A stretch of 64,000 nt of DNA, taken from NCBI GenBank assembly GCA_964565925.1, contig CAZMGV010000021.1:6763-70762 (forward strand), in the 5' to 3' direction. The notes under the pieces are model-generated. The model worked only from the letters and a program-made list of their open reading frames with translations, had not been told where the DNA came from and did no database searches. Origin of the DNA: CAZMGV01 sp964565925. Lineage in GTDB: Bacteria > JAGRBM01 > JAHCIT01. Position numbers and translations under genes: made by a program. Shown in pieces: positions 1-8,395 of the stretch. Within the stretch, counting starts at the first letter, position 1; every line of letters starts with the position of its first letter.

Positions 1-42
1 TTACGTGAGCCCCGTTTGGGCTATTCAGCCGGTGCCGGGGGC

Positions 43-591
43 TCAGGGAGCGGCCGGCGTCCAGGTCGAATACAGGAGATAGTGATCGGCCGTACCGGTT
101 GCGATCGGTACGAAATTATCGCATCCGGCCTGGGCATCGTCAGCCGTCAGCCCTGCCCCGTCCGTCACGGTCAGCGAGCCTTCAAAACCGGTGATATCGA
201 GGTCGTCCGTGGTGGTAGGCCCGGTATAGTCCGGATTGATCGTGGCCAGAACGTCGCAGGTTCCCAGCACCGTCCCGGTGATGTTCCGGGGGCACTGGAA
301 TGTCGGCTCCGCCTGGGAAAAGCCGTTTACCGGGGGGGCCCCGGCGGGCGGAACCACGAACAGGTTGTTCGGCAGGATATACGCGCAGGCAATGCTCGCC
401 GCCGCCTCGTCGGGTGCCGCAGGCAGCCTTACCCCGGCGACCGGGTTGTAATCGATGGCGGCATTGATACAGGCGTCGTTATTGGCCGAAACACAGACGA
501 CGCTGGCCTGATTTCCGCTTCCGCAGGCGGCCAGACCCAGAACGAACCCCGCCGCTGTCATGAACACCCTTACCCTGGCTGCTATTTCCAT
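43..591 (-). CDS. Putative Cys-rich lipoprotein, unknown function
   Basis: A 182-residue protein with a type II signal peptide: a short basic N-terminus, a hydrophobic run, and lipobox LAAC with the lipidated Cys at residue 23. The mature part has six further cysteines spread over about 120 residues, suggesting disulfides in the periplasm or on the cell surface. A GAGGA Shine-Dalgarno lies about 7 nt before the ATG, supporting this start. It is the first of three small lipoprotein genes on the minus strand but shows no clear sequence kinship to the next two. I recognise no domain; function unknown. Confidence 0.75.
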   Translation of the reverse strand: MEIAARVRVFMTAAGFVLGLAACGSGNQASVVCVSANNDACINAAIDYNPVAGVRLPAAPDEAAASIACAYILPNNLFVVPPAGAPPVNGFSQAEPTFQCPRNITGTVLGTCDVLATINPDYTGPTTTDDLDITGFEGSLTVTDGAGLTADDAQAGCDNFVPIATGTADHYLLYSTWTPAAP

Positions 592-742
592 GGCGTATCC
601 TCAACCGCCGTAATTACCGTCCGGACGGATTTTCCGCAATGACATTCGTCAACCGGGGGTTCAGGCGGGGCCCGGACGGGTCGTGAGCGGAGTTTGAGCC
701 CTACCGGGCGGAACCGCTGACGGGGATCCAATACTCATAAAT

Positions 743-1219
743 TCAGAGCGTGCAATCTGCCGGATCAAGTACGGTGTTGTTCGTAAACAAACCATCCAGG
801 CCTATGCAGGTATCTTGATTATCGGCAAGCAAACATTCGATATCGTTGTCAGTCGCATCGGTGGCAGCCGATTCACCAATTTCGATGGTCATCGTAATGC
901 CGCCGGTTTCGTCAGCGTATACGCAGACCATGTCGGTCGCACAGTGGGGGGACCAACCTCCCCCAGCATTTTCGCAAACGGTTTGCGGGGTATCTACGTT
1001 CGGGTCAATTTCAGGTGGCATCGTCGTCCCGTAGTCAATATTGGTAACGCCACTGCAACTGCCCGATCCATCGGATTCGGAGTCAGTGCAGACACCGAAG
1101 TTCCCGGTACTGTCATCTTCCATACCATTGATTTGTAAACTAAAGAGATCGCAGGCAGCCACACACAACAGAATACCCCCTACCCCAATCACCATGTGTA
1201 TTTTCCTGCTCAGAAACAA
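743..1219 (-). CDS. Small Cys-rich lipoprotein, paralogue of the next gene
   Basis: A 158-residue lipoprotein with lipobox VAAC (Cys23). The start is a TTG at 1217-1219, supported by a GGAG motif 7 nt upstream. The mature protein shares an ordered motif set with the gene at 1527-1991: a C-x(2)-S/N-x-DGS segment, TNIDYG, a C-E-N/D-A-G segment with W, HCATD, VCVY and GIT-x-T-x-EIG. Cysteine positions are conserved between the two, so both likely have the same disulfide fold. It is acidic and poor in basic residues, and the gene is more AT-rich than the window average. Function unknown. Confidence 0.75.
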   Translation of the reverse strand: MFLSRKIHMVIGVGGILLCVAACDLFSLQINGMEDDSTGNFGVCTDSESDGSGSCSGVTNIDYGTTMPPEIDPNVDTPQTVCENAGGGWSPHCATDMVCVYADETGGITMTIEIGESAATDATDNDIECLLADNQDTCIGLDGLFTNNTVLDPADCTL

Positions 1220-1262
1220 TCGCTTTCTCCATTGACGAATTCAGGCCCAAGCAGAGCCGGCC

Positions 1263-1290
1263 GGAATATTTTTCATTATCTGGATATCAA
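1263..1290 (-). promoter_or_regulatory. Candidate sigma-70 promoter for the 743-1219 lipoprotein
   Basis: Reading the minus strand, TTGATA at 1285-1290 and TATTCC at 1263-1268 are separated by 16 nt in an AT-rich stretch, placing the transcript start about 37 nt before the TTG start codon. The rest of the 1220-1526 non-coding stretch holds this promoter and the terminator of the next gene; I see nothing else in it. Confidence 0.35.
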
Positions 1291-1470
1291 AATTTCTGTT
1301 TACTTTCTACCATTATTTTGGTCCGTCTCCGAATATACAAAACCGATCCAAACACAATATTACCAAGCTGTTATGACAATATCCGCCTGATCGAGCCAAT
1401 CATTAATATCCAGAATTAGTTGTGGGTTTACGATCGTTCCGAATGCTTGAATCAGGTCTTAAAGCCCGCC

Positions 1471-1503
1471 AAAAAGAAGAAGAGGCGCCTTGCGGCGCCT
1501 CTT
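1471..1503 (-). terminator. Intrinsic terminator of the 1527-1991 lipoprotein gene
   Basis: A perfect 10-bp stem (1480-1489 with 1494-1503) with loop TTGC. On the minus strand the stem is followed by a T-rich tract (complement of 1471-1479). It begins 24 bp after the stop codon. Confidence 0.85.
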
Positions 1504-1526
1504 CCCGTGGTCAATTCCGTCAGGAA

Positions 1527-1991
1527 TTACTCAGCGCAGTCGCCGTCCGTGCCGTCGGTCGTCGTCACGCCGAGGCTGTTGTCGAACGTGCCACCGAGTG
1601 CGTCGCAGGCAAATGCCTCTTCGCACGCAAACGCCAGTTCCTCATCGGCCGTGTCAACCGTGTCGTCAGCCGATGCGCCGATTTCGTAGGTGTAGGTGAT
1701 GCCAGCAGCGTCATCCTCGTACACGCAAACCGTATCGGTCGCGCAGTGGTCAGACCAGGTGTTGCCCGCGTCTTCGCAGATCTGCTGCAGGGTGTCACCA
1801 GCGTCTTCCAGGCCCGACACATCAACCGAGCCATAGTCGATGTTAGTGGTGCCTTCGCAGGCCGCCGAGCCGTCTTCATTCGTCGTCGTGCAGACGCCGA
1901 TGTTGCCGTCAGAGCTGCTGCTGCAGGCCGAAGCCGCGAGAGCAAGGCCAGCGGCGCCAATGATGGAAAGAAGTTTCTTGTTCAGGAACAT
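1527..1991 (-). CDS. Small Cys-rich lipoprotein, paralogue of the previous gene
   Basis: A 154-residue lipoprotein with a strong type II signal peptide (MFLNKKLL start, lipobox ASAC, Cys23) followed by a poly-Ser tether typical of exported lipoproteins. The mature region shares with the 743-1219 protein the TNIDYG motif, the HCATD and VCVY motifs and matching cysteines. It is very acidic. An AGGGG Shine-Dalgarno precedes the ATG, a good promoter lies at 2048-2076 and a strong terminator follows, so it is probably a well-expressed single-gene unit. Function unknown. Confidence 0.8.
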   Translation of the reverse strand: MFLNKKLLSIIGAAGLALAASACSSSSDGNIGVCTTTNEDGSAACEGTTNIDYGSVDVSGLEDAGDTLQQICEDAGNTWSDHCATDTVCVYEDDAAGITYTYEIGASADDTVDTADEELAFACEEAFACDALGGTFDNSLGVTTTDGTDGDCAE

Positions 1992-2047
1992 GTTTGTTTT
2001 CCCCTATATAGGTTTTTATTCGCCAAGTCCGGGCGTTGTGGGAACCA

Positions 2048-2076
2048 AAGATACAGATTCACCCTGCCGGAATCAA
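2048..2076 (-). promoter_or_regulatory. Candidate sigma-70 promoter for the 1527-1991 lipoprotein
   Basis: On the minus strand TTGATT (2071-2076) and TATCTT (2048-2053) are spaced by exactly 17 nt. The predicted start lies about 50 nt before the ATG at 1991. The surrounding gap 1992-2273 also contains the trxB terminator. Confidence 0.5.
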
Positions 2077-2213
2077 GCAAATAGTTAAAATTATCCATAA
2101 CCCGGCTTAACCATTGTAGAAAACGGATAAGAACACCTAAGTGCTTGGAATATCACGGCTTTTATGTGATGCAAGGTGCACCCCGGTGGAGTTTCCTTAA
2201 CGATTTGGAAAAC

Positions 2214-2239
2214 AAACGGAGACCCAAAAGCCTCCGTTT
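2214..2239 (-). terminator. Intrinsic terminator downstream of trxB
   Basis: An 8-bp stem (2214-2221 with 2232-2239) with a 10-nt loop, followed on the minus strand by GTTTTCC. It lies 35 bp beyond the trxB stop. Confidence 0.7.
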
Positions 2240-2273
2240 TAATGTTCAGGGTACGCTGTTTCCGGCCGTACGT

Positions 2274-3218
2274 TCAGTGCGCCCCTCTGGCCGCCAGCCA
2301 CCGTTCGGCGTCAATTGCCGCCATACAACCGGTCCCGGCGGCGGTGACGGCCTGACGGTAGACGTGATCGGCGGCGTCGCCGGAGGCGAAAATCCCCGGC
2401 ACAGTCGTATAAGTCGTGCCCGCCTTCACCTTGATGTAGCCGTTCTCATCGAGGTCGATGATCCCTTTAAGGAAGTCCGTGTTAGGTTTGTGGCCGATGG
2501 CAATAAACGCTCCGTGGATAGGAACATCCTTCGTCTTGCCCGAGGGGATGTGTTTGAGACGCACCCCGGTAAGGCCCGGCTTTCCGGGGCCCGGCTCGCC
2601 CAGGAATTCGTCGATCTCGGAGTCCAGCTCCATTTTGATCTTGGGGTTCTTCTGCGTGCGTTCCACCATGATCTTCGAGGCGCGGAACTCCTTGCGACGG
2701 TGAATGAGCGTCACGCTGGTGCACATCTGGGTGAGGTAGTTGGCCTCTTCCATGGCGGTATCGCCGCCGCCCACGACCACAACATCCTTGCCCTTGTAGA
2801 AGAACCCGTCGCAGGTGGCGCAGGCCGAGATACCGTAGCCCCAGAGCTTCTGCTCGCTCGGCGTGCCCAGCAGCTTTGCCGTCGCCCCGGTGGCGATAAT
2901 CACCGATTCGGTTTCGACCGTGCCGCCGTCGTGGACGACCTTGAACGGGCCCCTGCCCTCCACCGCCGACACCGTGCCGGTGAGGATCCGGGTGTTAAAG
3001 CGCTCGGCCTGGGCGCGGAACTCGACCATCAGTTCCGGGCCGGTCACCCCCTTGGGGAAGCCGGGGTAGTTTTCCACTTCGGTCGTGATCGTGAGCTGGC
3101 CGCCTGGCTGGATGCCTTCGATCATCAGGGGGCTCAGGTTGGCACGAGCAGCGTAGATCGCTGCCGTGTAACCGGCCGGACCGCTGCCTACGATGACGAC
3201 TTTTTCGCGCTGGGACAT
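2274..3218 (-). CDS. trxB: Thioredoxin-disulfide reductase
   Basis: NADPH-dependent flavoenzyme that reduces thioredoxin in the cytoplasm. The first FAD-binding motif GSGPAGYTAAIYAAR is near residue 11, GGQL near residue 40, the redox pair is CATC in SACATCDGFF, the NADPH motif is GGGDTAMEEA, and the second FAD motif is FASGDAAD near the C-terminus. The length of about 314 residues is normal for the low-molecular-weight class. I chose the internal ATG at 3218 because AAAGGAAA lies just upstream and the protein then begins MSQREK directly before the first beta strand. It may share a transcript with the upstream minus-strand gene, about 100 bp away. Confidence 0.96.
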   Translation of the reverse strand: MSQREKVVIVGSGPAGYTAAIYAARANLSPLMIEGIQPGGQLTITTEVENYPGFPKGVTGPELMVEFRAQAERFNTRILTGTVSAVEGRGPFKVVHDGGTVETESVIIATGATAKLLGTPSEQKLWGYGISACATCDGFFYKGKDVVVVGGGDTAMEEANYLTQMCTSVTLIHRRKEFRASKIMVERTQKNPKIKMELDSEIDEFLGEPGPGKPGLTGVRLKHIPSGKTKDVPIHGAFIAIGHKPNTDFLKGIIDLDENGYIKVKAGTTYTTVPGIFASGDAADHVYRQAVTAAGTGCMAAIDAERWLAARGAH

Positions 3219-3319
3219 GTATACATTTCCTTTCGGGAACCGGAGCGGCAAAACCTATAGCAAGGTGCCTCCACCGGCACCTCTGTTTTGTCCATTCCGG
3301 CCGGAGTGACAAGAGCCGG

Positions 3320-4861
3320 TTACCCCCGCTCTTTTCTCCACCGGTCGCTCCGGAAGAACCCGCACGGGATTTCCATGGGTTCCCCGAGCGCCGACCGGTT
3401 CCAGTAGTTCCCGGTCTCCCTCAAGACTTCGATCGATGTCATCCGGTAGTCCCACACCCGGACCTGCAGGGCTTGCGGCGGCACCGGAGGCACGGCGGCA
3501 GGGTCGAATAGCCCTGAAACCCGCTGTGGTTCCAGACAGATTTTCTCCAGCAGAAAGGCGAACCAGGGTTCGGCCACCGGCTTGTGGCTGCCCAGCGCCA
3601 GGAACCAGTGCGAGAACGCCACCCTCGGGTGGTGGGGTGCCAGCAGTTCGGGCGCCCAGTCCGGACGGGTGGCCTGATCCCGGAACGGAAGCGGGTGTAA
3701 AAGTCCGGCGGCGTCCCGCCATTCGATCTCGGTCGTAGGCCGGGTCAGCGTCACGTCCGCAAACAGATGATAAGTGTTTACGGCGCGGAAGGGTTCGAGC
3801 CGGTCATCGATCCTGCGCGAGAGCGCCGTCCACGGCCCGCCGGGGCTCACGTAGTCGAGCGCTGAGACCGCGCCGCATACAAGCAGCGGCAGTCCGGCGG
3901 CGTACGCCAGCAGACGAGCACGGGCGGAAGTCTTCAGGATTTCCCGGGGAGCGTGCAACCACAGCGCCGTGAGGCCGGGCCGGATTTTCCGGAGAAGCCC
4001 GGCAAGCCAGCGCCAGTCGCGGTCGTCCAGCACCAGCAGACCGATCATCGCCGACAGGTAGTTGAACGATCCGTAGTTGGCCGTCGCTGCGATCACCCCC
4101 TGAAGCCCCAGGTTAATGACAAAGGCGAACCGCCTGGCCGGAGCAGGCCAGAACAGCAGGAACGGCACGGCCAGTTCGACGAAATAGGTCATCGCCTGCT
4201 CACCCACGTGGAAGGTATGCGGAAGCTGGTGAAACCAGTAACCGAGCGGAGCCGGGATGGGCGCGGTTTCGTAGTAGAAATCCATGGCGATCCACCGGTG
4301 CCAGGAGCTGAAACCGTGATGGAGCTTCGAGACGCCGCTCTCGAACAGAAGCCTGAACAACAGAAAGCGGAACAGGAATACTGCGAGCCAGTGGGCTTCG
4401 CGGCGGTCGCGGATCTCCGGCAGCAGGAAGGCCAGAACGGTGGTCTCGAGGATCAGGTTGTCCCACTGGAAGGTGAAGAACCTCTGGCCGGCGGTCACGA
4501 GCGAGACATAGATGACAAAATGAACCGCCAATGCGGCGCGCTGGAAGCGCCCCGCCAGCAGAAACACACCGCAGGCGGCACCAACCCACATGGCTCCAAC
4601 GAGAAACCAGGGTTCCGAGCCGAAGCGGAAAACGGACGGAAACTGGTCCCACGATCCCACGCCCGCTTCCTGCACCCGCCGGAAAAACAGATCCGCCGGG
4701 AGCAGGCCGTCCGGTCCGATCAGCAGGTCGATCTGGCTGGCGAGCGAAAGATAGACAGCCGTCAGCAGGAGCCCGAACAGCCGCAGGAAAACCCGGGGAC
4801 TCCAGTAGTGGCGGCTGCAGACGGCCGCATTGCCGCCAGCTTCAGGTGAAAAGCGGTTCAT
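3320..4861 (-). CDS. Lipase maturation factor (LMF) family membrane protein
   Basis: A 513-residue polytopic membrane protein of the LMF1-like family. The family signature QWDNLILET is at about residue 152, followed by FLLPE and FRLLFESGVSKLHHG. In animals LMF1 is an ER chaperone for lipases; the bacterial role is not established and may be lipase or other exoprotein folding at the inner membrane. About eight hydrophobic segments fill the first 350 residues; the C-terminal 150 are soluble and contain a WRDAAG segment and an HHPRVAFSHWF segment typical of the family. Divergent from the membrane protein at 4930. Confidence 0.85.
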   Translation of the reverse strand: MNRFSPEAGGNAAVCSRHYWSPRVFLRLFGLLLTAVYLSLASQIDLLIGPDGLLPADLFFRRVQEAGVGSWDQFPSVFRFGSEPWFLVGAMWVGAACGVFLLAGRFQRAALAVHFVIYVSLVTAGQRFFTFQWDNLILETTVLAFLLPEIRDRREAHWLAVFLFRFLLFRLLFESGVSKLHHGFSSWHRWIAMDFYYETAPIPAPLGYWFHQLPHTFHVGEQAMTYFVELAVPFLLFWPAPARRFAFVINLGLQGVIAATANYGSFNYLSAMIGLLVLDDRDWRWLAGLLRKIRPGLTALWLHAPREILKTSARARLLAYAAGLPLLVCGAVSALDYVSPGGPWTALSRRIDDRLEPFRAVNTYHLFADVTLTRPTTEIEWRDAAGLLHPLPFRDQATRPDWAPELLAPHHPRVAFSHWFLALGSHKPVAEPWFAFLLEKICLEPQRVSGLFDPAAVPPVPPQALQVRVWDYRMTSIEVLRETGNYWNRSALGEPMEIPCGFFRSDRWRKERG

Positions 4862-4929
4862 TGTCCGGTGACAAAACTACCACAGAACCGTTCGCCCTGA
4901 AGAGTGCCGCGTAGTATCGTGGCGGCTCG

Positions 4930-6048
4930 ATGCAGACCATCCCCCATCACCCTTATCCCCTGAAACCGCTCTCCGCGACCGGCATACTGGGCCGCAGTCT
5001 CGAAATCTATATCGACAACGTCCTGCTGCTCACCGGGATCGTCCTGTGCGGCACCGCTCCGGACGCGCTGCTCAACTTCATCAACCGGTGGGCGATCATC
5101 GGCGCGCAGTCCTACCACGACCCGGACATCCAGCGGATCTCGTGGAGCCCGGACGACGCCATCGGGAAACTGGACGCCTTCAAGAACCTGATGGCAACCT
5201 CGCCGTGGATCGAATACCCGCAGATGGCCGTCCACTGGCTCCTGCAGCCGGTGGCGCTGGGGGCGCTGTTCATCGCGCTGGAATACTGCATCCGGGGCCG
5301 GGACTGTACCGTGAGCGAGGCATTCGAAAAAACCCGCGGCTACCGCGGCACGTTCATGGGGATCAACCTCATCGTGATGATCCTGATTTACGCATCCGGT
5401 GTGGCCGGATTTATCTGCGCGCTCATCCCAGGTGTCATTCTGGTCGTAACCACAGGCGTGTCCCTCGACAGTCTGCCGGAGATGTTTCTGGTGGTCATTC
5501 TGGCGATCCCGGTGCTTTCGGCCATCGTAATGATCCCGCCAGTGCTCGTGTTTCTCCGGACGATTTTCTCCATATGCGCGGCGGCCGTCGAGCAGCGCCG
5601 GATGACCGGCGCCATCGGCCGGAGCTGGAACCTGTTCAAGCAGCAGGTGGCGCCGGGTTTCTGGCACAGCCACGACTGGCGGATGACGGTGGTCCTGACG
5701 GTCGCGGGGCTGATCGCCCTGGCGAGCGCGGCGGCGGCGGCTATACCAAGCCTTGTCGATCTGCTCGTCAAAGGCGGCTCGATGTTCGGCGACGGGATGA
5801 AGGGGCTTGGGCTGTCGCCGCTGCCCGCGATGCACCCGCCACCCTGGTCGCCCTATCTGTTCTTTGCCGTGGAGTCGCTGTTCTCCAGCCTGGCGATCCT
5901 CGCCATCGCCATCCCCGTGCATGTCTACTTTACCGATTTTCGGGTGAGACTGGAGAACTATCCCAACGCGCCGGAACCAGTACCGCCAGCGGAAGAAGCG
6001 ATCCCGGTTGCGGCGACCGTCCCGCCGGCCAAGAACTACCTCGACTGA
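4930..6048 (+). CDS. Polytopic membrane protein, unknown
   Basis: A 372-residue integral membrane protein. The N-terminus LSATGILGRSLEIYIDNVLLL resembles the opening of DUF975/GPDPase-membrane-domain proteins (a G-E-I-L/L-x-R-S pattern before the first membrane segment), and a second similar block IGRSWNLFKQQ occurs at about residue 232. Six or so hydrophobic helices follow; the tail is Pro/Ala-rich. No catalytic motif is visible. It reads in the same direction as the hydrolase 22 bp downstream, so the two may be co-transcribed. Family assignment is tentative. Confidence 0.7.
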   Translation: MQTIPHHPYPLKPLSATGILGRSLEIYIDNVLLLTGIVLCGTAPDALLNFINRWAIIGAQSYHDPDIQRISWSPDDAIGKLDAFKNLMATSPWIEYPQMAVHWLLQPVALGALFIALEYCIRGRDCTVSEAFEKTRGYRGTFMGINLIVMILIYASGVAGFICALIPGVILVVTTGVSLDSLPEMFLVVILAIPVLSAIVMIPPVLVFLRTIFSICAAAVEQRRMTGAIGRSWNLFKQQVAPGFWHSHDWRMTVVLTVAGLIALASAAAAAIPSLVDLLVKGGSMFGDGMKGLGLSPLPAMHPPPWSPYLFFAVESLFSSLAILAIAIPVHVYFTDFRVRLENYPNAPEPVPPAEEAIPVAATVPPAKNYLD

Positions 6049-6070
6049 TTTAACGACGGAAGTCTCAGCC

Positions 6071-6958
6071 ATGCCCGAACCGATTTCGTTCACGACATCC
6101 GACGGCCGCGTCCTGAGGGGCGACCTCCACGAACCGGCGGGGCCCGCCCGGGCGACGGTCTTTGCGGGACACGCCATGATGGCGAACCGGCGCAGCCTCG
6201 ACCGGCCCGCCGGCGAGGGCCTCGTCTCTACGTTCGTGAAGGCTGGGTTCCGGGTGGCGGCGGTCGACATGCGCGGGCACGGAGAGAGCGGACCCGGCCC
6301 CGCCGACGGCGCACAGTACACCTATGACGACATCGTGCAGAAAGACATTCCGGCCGTGATCGCGGGACTCAAAGACCGGTTCGGCGGGAAACTGGCCGTG
6401 CTGGGCCACTCGCTGGTCGGCCACTGCACGCTCGCCTGGCTCGGTATGCCCGAGGCAAAAGGCACAGGCGGCCTCTCGGCCGTCGTGGCACTGGCGCCCA
6501 ACGTCTGGTTCAAGGCATGCGAACCGAACGAGGCGCGGTGGAAAACGAAACTCGCCCAGCTCGACATGTGGGTCCATCTGGCGAAACAGCAGGGATATTT
6601 CCCGGCGAAGAAGATGAAGATCGGCAGCGAAGACGTGGCGGGCCCCTACATCGCCCAGTTCCAGCAGTGGGGCAAAGAGGACCGTTGGGTGTCGCTGGAG
6701 GGCTTCGACTACTGGCACAATCTGGAGAATGTCCGCGTTCCGGTACTCGGTGCCGCCGGTGCCGCCGACAGGCTTCTTTGCGTGCCTGAGAGCTGCGAGC
6801 GGTTTTTGTCGCCGCTGCCGCGCGATCTGCTCACGTTCTGGGAAGTCTCCGAATCAAACGGGTTCGGTTTCAGTCCCGACCACATGCCGATCGTGACCGA
6901 TCCGCGATCGCGCCTCCTGTGGGAACGGGCGGCGCAGTGGCTCGCCAGGAACGTCTGA
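6071..6958 (+). CDS. Alpha/beta hydrolase
   Basis: A 295-residue cytoplasmic alpha/beta-hydrolase. Visible are an early DGR-x-L-x-G-x-L strand pair, an oxyanion-region GHAMMANRRS, RGHGESG, the nucleophile elbow LGHSLVGH with Ser near residue 118, a late Asp in GAAGAADRLL and the catalytic His in SPDHMPIV. The elbow reads G-x-S-x-V rather than G-x-S-x-G, an unusual substitution. The ATG at 6071 is chosen because the alignment to the fold starts right after it. The substrate cannot be told; the neighbourhood suggests an ester or thioester of fatty acids. Confidence 0.82.
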   Translation: MPEPISFTTSDGRVLRGDLHEPAGPARATVFAGHAMMANRRSLDRPAGEGLVSTFVKAGFRVAAVDMRGHGESGPGPADGAQYTYDDIVQKDIPAVIAGLKDRFGGKLAVLGHSLVGHCTLAWLGMPEAKGTGGLSAVVALAPNVWFKACEPNEARWKTKLAQLDMWVHLAKQQGYFPAKKMKIGSEDVAGPYIAQFQQWGKEDRWVSLEGFDYWHNLENVRVPVLGAAGAADRLLCVPESCERFLSPLPRDLLTFWEVSESNGFGFSPDHMPIVTDPRSRLLWERAAQWLARNV

Positions 6959-6976
6959 CCTAAAAGCCGGGACCGG

Positions 6977-7408
6977 TTATTCGGCCGTCGCGCCTTTCAC
7001 GCGGTAAATGACGGTCCCCTTGGCGATCGGCTTCCCGCTGGCGGAAACGACGTCTATGTCGGTGTAGGTGATCTCTTTGCCACGGCGCAGGACCTTGGCC
7101 GTCGCCAGCACGTCTTCGGCCAGCGCCGCTGCCAGATAGTTCACGTTGACGGAGACGGTCGATGCCTTGAGTGCGGCCTCGAACGAATGTCCGGCGAGCG
7201 ACGCCATGGCACCGGTGGTGTCGATCAGCGCCGCGATTGTGCCGCCGTGAAACGCCTTGCCGTTGCCGGACAGTTTCGGGGCGAACGGCATCCGCAGCGT
7301 GCACTTTTCGGTCGTGACCTCAACCACCTGCAGGCCCAACTCCTGGATAAACGGCACACGGCCGACGATGGTCGTGATCATCTGCGTCGGGTCCGGAATC
7401 TGGCTCAT
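6977..7408 (-). CDS. PaaI-type hotdog-fold acyl-CoA thioesterase
   Basis: A 143-residue single hotdog domain with the PaaI/YbgC-like core GKAFHGGTIAALIDTTGAMAS at about residues 51-71 and a late VYRVKG strand. These cytoplasmic enzymes hydrolyse acyl-CoA thioesters, releasing CoA and free acid. It lies 3 bp after the stop of the crotonase gene on the same strand, so the two are one operon and likely act on related CoA esters. Confidence 0.85.
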   Translation of the reverse strand: MSQIPDPTQMITTIVGRVPFIQELGLQVVEVTTEKCTLRMPFAPKLSGNGKAFHGGTIAALIDTTGAMASLAGHSFEAALKASTVSVNVNYLAAALAEDVLATAKVLRRGKEITYTDIDVVSASGKPIAKGTVIYRVKGATAE

Positions 7409-7411
7409 GGC

Positions 7412-8239
7412 TTATTTCCCCTTGAAGTTCGGTTTCCGTTTCTGCATGAAGGCGCCCACGGCTTCCGTAAGATCATCCGAAATCAGGAATGCCGAGTTCC
7501 AGACACCCACATACTTGAGACTGTCCTGTACGGATTTGTCTTCGCCGTAGGCGAGAACGTCTTTTACGCCTCTGAGGACCAGCGGCGAGTTCTCGGCGAT
7601 TTCACGGGCAAGCTTCTGCGCGGCTTCGATCACCGCTTCCCGTGTTTCATATACATCGTTCACGAATCCGATCTCTTTCGCGCGGGCGGCGTCGATATCC
7701 TTGCCGGTGAACGCCAGCTCCGCCATGTGCCCCTTGCCGATGATCTTGGGCAGACGCTGGAGCGTACCCACGTCGGCGACGATTCCGATCTTCGTTTCGC
7801 GGACGGAGATCTTCGCATCTTTGGACGCAAGCCGAATGTCGCAGGCGGAGGTAAGATCGACACCGCCGCCGATACACCAGCCGTGAATAGCCGCGATGGT
7901 CGGCAGCGGGAAGTCGGCGACCGACGAGATGGAGCCCTGCAGCCGGTCGACGTCTTCCAGAATCAGCAGCCGGGACTGGGCCTGACTCATGCCCGGCTTG
8001 GGCTGAAGCGTGCCCATCATGCTTTTGAGGTCGAGGCCGACGGTGAACGCAGGCCCTTCGGCCGCGATCACGACCGCCCAGACGTCCGGGTCTTTCGACA
8101 GGTTTTTCATCACCGCCGGAAGCTGGTCCCAGAACTCCGGGCCCATGGCATTGCGCTTATCGGGGTTCGAGAGCCACACGGTGGCGATATGGCCGTCCTG
8201 TTTCTCGGCGCGGACGACGGTTTTCGGTGAATCAGCCAT
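7412..8239 (-). CDS. Crotonase-fold enzyme, delta3,5-delta2,4-dienoyl-CoA isomerase-like
   Basis: A 275-residue crotonase. The oxyanion-hole segments are FTVGLDLKSM and IHGWCIGGGVDLTSACDIRLAS. The segment RETKIGIVADVGTLQRLPKIIG closely matches mitochondrial ECH1, in which the equivalent Glu and Asp are the catalytic pair; both are kept here. That points to an isomerase for odd-position dienoyl-CoA intermediates of unsaturated fatty acid beta-oxidation, although the annotation enoyl-CoA hydratase would be common. The start at ATG 8239 is preceded by AAAGGA. First gene of a two-gene operon with the thioesterase, driven from the palindromic promoter at 8292-8338. Confidence 0.88.
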   Translation of the reverse strand: MADSPKTVVRAEKQDGHIATVWLSNPDKRNAMGPEFWDQLPAVMKNLSKDPDVWAVVIAAEGPAFTVGLDLKSMMGTLQPKPGMSQAQSRLLILEDVDRLQGSISSVADFPLPTIAAIHGWCIGGGVDLTSACDIRLASKDAKISVRETKIGIVADVGTLQRLPKIIGKGHMAELAFTGKDIDAARAKEIGFVNDVYETREAVIEAAQKLAREIAENSPLVLRGVKDVLAYGEDKSVQDSLKYVGVWNSAFLISDDLTEAVGAFMQKRKPNFKGK

Positions 8240-8291
8240 AAGAAAGGTCCTTTCGGTTCCGTCCGTATATCCGGCCGAACCGCACCGGAAG

Positions 8292-8319
8292 AGCATAATT
8301 TCAATTGGCTAAATGTAAA
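8292..8319 (-). promoter_or_regulatory. Candidate promoter of the crotonase-thioesterase operon
   Basis: On the minus strand TTTACA (8314-8319) and TATGCT (8292-8297) are spaced by 16 nt. The -35 box sits inside the left half of the palindrome at 8307-8338, so a bound repressor would block it. Confidence 0.5.
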
Positions 8320-8333
8320 TGTGAACATACATT
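8305..8333 (+). promoter_or_regulatory. Candidate promoter of the sulfotransferase gene
   Basis: TTGGCT (8305-8310), 17-nt spacer, TACATT (8328-8333). Nearly the whole promoter lies inside the palindrome at 8307-8338, implying joint control with the divergent operon. Confidence 0.45.
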
Positions 8334-8338
8334 TAGCC
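8307..8338. promoter_or_regulatory. Operator-like palindrome between divergent genes
   Basis: A perfect 11-bp inverted repeat: GGCTAAATGTA at 8307-8317 and TACATTTAGCC at 8328-8338, separated by 10 nt. It overlaps both divergent promoters. The size and symmetry fit a dimeric repressor site; no candidate regulator gene is nearby. Confidence 0.65.
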
Positions 8339-8395
8339 GCGCGGGTTCCGGACCGTGATCTTCCCCCGTTCGGGTAACCCGGGAGTGAAACCCTC

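Noticed and set aside
2145..3260. Long open frame opposite trxB (371 codons)
   Set aside because: It lies antisense to a full-length thioredoxin reductase; the composition is the usual GC-rich shadow and it has no motif.
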